From an uncultured Clostridia bacterium (GTDB taxonomy: Bacteria > Bacillota > Clostridia > Christensenellales > Aristaeellaceae), in NCBI GenBank assembly GCA_937907055.1, contig CALCTW010000071.1, forward strand, positions 1-7,785: a stretch of DNA of 7,785 bases, written 5' to 3'. The notes below the pieces were generated by a model. It had not been told where the DNA came from, ran no database searches, and was given only the letters and a program-made list of their open reading frames with translations. The position numbers and the translations under genes were made by a program. Shown here piece after piece: positions 5,939-7,785 of the stretch (position 1 is the first letter of the stretch; the number at the start of each line of letters is the position of its first letter).

Positions 5939-7267
5939 TGAATCCGACTGGTGACAGATCACGCTGTAGCCGAAGGTCTTTTCCTGCTGATGCAGCAGGA
6001 TAACATTGTAGCAGCGGGGCTCATCGGTATAGCGGTACACCTCGGGCAGGACAGAGCAGGTATCAAACAGGGTAAAGGGAGCGCCCATATTGACCCTGTC
6101 ACGGTAGACCAGCACGGTGGTCGCGGTGTTTGTGATATCTTCGGCGTACCGGATCTTTTCGCCGTAGCTTGAGTTTACATTGTTATTTGTGAAAAGGCAG
6201 ACATAAAGATCGCGCACCTCGGGAATATTGTCCACGCTGTGGACAACAGCCTCGCGGAAATCCTTGGGGGTGATGACCGCGTTCATCGCGATGGAGAAGT
6301 AGGTCATCAGGCGCTGACGATCCGACGCGTGATCGTTTTCGGCGGAAAGCTCGTGGCATTTGCCCCAAAGCATGGGGATATCGGGCTTCACGCAGCCGCA
6401 GCTCTCGCGCTTGTGCAATGTGCCCGGCATCACGCGATGGATGGTCTTTCCGGAAATGCCCATCTCATGCTCACGGATCCTTCTGTCCAGCAGGTTCACG
6501 GCTTCGACGGCCATGCGGTCATAATCCTGACCGATCGTGGTCAGGGAGGGGATGGCGCTGCTTTCAATGTTGTCAAAGCCGGTGATGATCACATCATCGG
6601 GCACCCGCAGTCCGTGGGCAAACATCTCGCCCATCAGGGAGTAGGCCATGTAGTCATTCGCGCAGACGATCGCCTGCGGACGCTTCCTGCGGTGATTGAA
6701 GAAATGATCATAGGCTTTATCGGCGTCGTTGGTCCACATGGTGCCGTAAAAGATGTCATCTTCGCCGATCGTCATGCCGTGATCCGCCATGACCTCGCGG
6801 TAGCACTGCAGACGTACTTCGCCGTCCACGTGACCGGGATAACCGGCCAGGAAACAGACGTCCGTCAACTTGTGATCATCCAGCAGATGGGTCAATATCG
6901 GGCGGATGGCATCGCGTTCGTTGGTGTAAACGCAGTCCTGATCCTCCAGATTGCAACGCACATACACGATGGGACAGTGGCTCTTTTGCAGCATTTCATA
7001 CAGCGCGTCCTTGAAGCCGTGCAGCTCGTAGTTATCGGGAGAGACGATGATGCCGTCCAGATGCTCGACCGGCGCGAAGCGGAACATATTGCGCTCCTGC
7101 TGGTCGTAGGAAAACACAGAGTCACGCATGCCGACCGTGCTGAAAAAGAACACGTCATACCCAAGCAGGCAGGCGCGCGCGCGGATGGAGCGGAACATGA
7201 CGCTCTCGAAAAATTTATCACTCTTGTTGATGAATACGCCGATCGTCTTTCGGATGGAGGAAAGCAT
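5936..7267 (-). CDS. LacI-type ligand-binding sensor lacking a DNA-binding domain (N-terminal half of sensor-GGDEF protein)
   Basis: The 443-residue product starts directly with the first strand of a periplasmic-binding-protein-like fold (KTIGVFIN, 7-14), as found in the effector core of LacI/GalR repressors, but has no helix-turn-helix before it. Core family segments are HLDGIIVSP (69-77), RRKRPQAIVCANDYMAYSLM (193-212), VPDDVIITGFDNIESS (222-237) and LTTIGQDYDRMAVEAV (242-257). The fold closes near residue 287 with RESCGC (287-292), a Cys pair often seen at this point in such sensors. Residues about 315-440 resemble a GAF-like domain. There is no signal peptide or membrane span, so the ligand, probably a sugar-like metabolite, is sensed in the cytoplasm. 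GAGG (7275-7278) lies 7 nt before the ATG. The chain stops at a TAG but continues in frame into a GGDEF domain; in this architecture the two are normally one polypeptide. Confidence 0.85.
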   Translation of the reverse strand: MLSSIRKTIGVFINKSDKFFESVMFRSIRARACLLGYDVFFFSTVGMRDSVFSYDQQERNMFRFAPVEHLDGIIVSPDNYELHGFKDALYEMLQKSHCPIVYVRCNLEDQDCVYTNERDAIRPILTHLLDDHKLTDVCFLAGYPGHVDGEVRLQCYREVMADHGMTIGEDDIFYGTMWTNDADKAYDHFFNHRRKRPQAIVCANDYMAYSLMGEMFAHGLRVPDDVIITGFDNIESSAIPSLTTIGQDYDRMAVEAVNLLDRRIREHEMGISGKTIHRVMPGTLHKRESCGCVKPDIPMLWGKCHELSAENDHASDRQRLMTYFSIAMNAVITPKDFREAVVHSVDNIPEVRDLYVCLFTNNNVNSSYGEKIRYAEDITNTATTVLVYRDRVNMGAPFTLFDTCSVLPEVYRYTDEPRCYNVILLHQQEKTFGYSVICHQSDS

Positions 7268-7331
7268 GAAAAGTCCTCGTTTCTCTCGGAATGAAATGGG
7301 GATCTGTTTGTCAGGATATCGGATGATCCAT

Positions 7332-7360
7332 ATTATAGCATATTGTCTTATGATTGAAAA
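7332..7360 (-). promoter_or_regulatory. Promoter of the sensor-GGDEF / serine hydrolase unit
   Basis: Read on the - strand, TTTTCA (complement of 7355-7360) and TATAAT (complement of 7332-7337) are spaced by 17 bp. The -10 is a perfect match and carries the extended TGn motif just upstream (TGCTATAAT), which compensates for a 4 of 6 match at -35. The predicted start lies near 7325, giving a leader of about 58 nt before the ATG at 7267. Confidence 0.72.
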
Positions 7361-7430
7361 GAAGAATTTGACACGTATGGCAAATGAAAAGAGAAAAGAA
7401 ACAGCCGATGACGCGCAAAAAGCCGGAACG

Positions 7431-7469
7431 AAAAAACAGCCCGCGCCCCCAAAGAGAGCACAGGCTGTT
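7431..7469 (-). terminator. Intrinsic terminator of the M32 carboxypeptidase gene
   Basis: On the - strand AACAGCCTGTGC (complement of 7458-7469) pairs with GCGCGGGCTGTT (complement of 7435-7446) over 12 positions, including two G-U wobbles, around an 11-nt loop, and runs into six T residues (complement of 7431-7436). In the + direction the wobbles become C-A mismatches and no T-run follows, so the element works only for the - strand gene. It starts 20 nt after that gene's stop codon. Confidence 0.85.
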
Positions 7470-7489
7470 ATGAAATCGCGAAAGTAGGC

Positions 7490-7785
7490 TCAGATGCCGT
7501 AGACATCACTGCATTTGTTTTCGAGATACTGAAGATAGATATCCGGATCGAAAGCGCCGACCGCGTTCTTCAGCAGCGTCTCCGGCGTTTTCTCGGAGCC
7601 GAAATGCCAGATATGCTCGCGGTTCCAGGCGTTCACACGGGTAAAATCACCCTTCAGGATATCGCCCTCCACATCGAAGCTGTTCTTCATCTCCTGCAGA
7701 TACTGGGCGGCGTAGGCGCTGCCGAGCGCGTAGGAGGGGAAGTAGCCGATCATGCCGCCGGACCAGTGGCTGTCCTGCAAGACGC
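7490..7785 (-). CDS. M32 family (Taq-type) metallocarboxypeptidase, C-terminal fragment
   Basis: The frame is open to the window edge, so the gene begins beyond 7785; about 98 of the roughly 500 residues usual for the family are present. The visible part contains LQDSHWSGGMIGYFPSYALG, a hallmark of the M32 C-terminal half (HWS followed by GYFPSYxLG), and WNREHIWHFG further on. The catalytic HEXXH motif lies upstream, outside the window. Family members remove single amino acids from peptide C-termini in the cytoplasm, using a divalent metal. The TTG at 7780 is within this conserved block and is not a start. The gene ends in TGA and is followed by its own terminator, so it is a separate unit from the sensor gene. 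Confidence 0.9.
   Translation of the reverse strand, partial: VLQDSHWSGGMIGYFPSYALGSAYAAQYLQEMKNSFDVEGDILKGDFTRVNAWNREHIWHFGSEKTPETLLKNAVGAFDPDIYLQYLENKCSDVYGI

Noticed and set aside
7311..7340. GGAT/ATCC near-palindrome downstream of the sensor gene promoter, considered as an operator
   Set aside because: The arms are only 4 bp around a single central base and the flanks do not pair in register, so this is within chance expectation.
7377..7487. Possible 36-residue basic peptide on the + strand starting at the ATG at 7377
   Set aside because: No good ribosome binding site. It runs straight through the - strand terminator of the carboxypeptidase gene, and its Lys-rich composition follows from A-rich intergenic DNA.

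Overview
This window looks like chromosomal DNA from an anaerobic, moderately GC-rich member of the Clostridia, probably a gut or rumen lineage. That placement is an inference from gene content: a type III glutamine synthetase, a PF12897-type aspartate aminotransferase, an M32 carboxypeptidase, and a LacI-type sensor joined to a GGDEF domain. It also rests on AAGGAG-like ribosome binding sites. No rRNA, tRNA, mobile element, CRISPR array or prophage signal was seen.

Left half, + strand (1-4155). The window opens in the C-terminal part of a metallo-beta-lactamase-fold hydrolase. After a gap of about 120 nt, a textbook TTGACA-17-TATAAT promoter drives a complete type III glutamine synthetase gene (glnN), which ends in a strong intrinsic terminator. 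A second promoter, with an 18-bp palindrome over its predicted start site, drives a complete PLP-dependent aspartate aminotransferase-like gene. Together these two genes form a nitrogen assimilation and distribution pair (ammonia to glutamine; amino-group transfer between aspartate or a similar amino acid and a 2-oxo acid), but each appears to be its own transcription unit. A hairpin at 4116-4155 lies between this gene and the convergent unit and can terminate both.

Right half, - strand (4176-7785). Read in transcription order, the first item is the 3' end of an M32 (Taq-type) carboxypeptidase gene and its terminator. Next comes an extended -10 promoter driving a sensor/GGDEF reading frame, followed after 26 nt by a class C beta-lactamase-like serine hydrolase.

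The most notable observation is in the sensor gene. The LacI-like ligand-binding part (5936-7267) and the GGDEF diguanylate cyclase part (5330-5935) lie in exactly the same frame and are separated only by one TAG codon. The residues on both sides read as one continuous family-like protein of about 645 codons. No good independent start exists for the GGDEF half. The options are a recent nonsense mutation, a sequencing or assembly error, or translational readthrough. If the fusion is made, it would be a soluble sensor that couples a small cytoplasmic ligand to cyclic-di-GMP synthesis, probably co-transcribed with the serine hydrolase.
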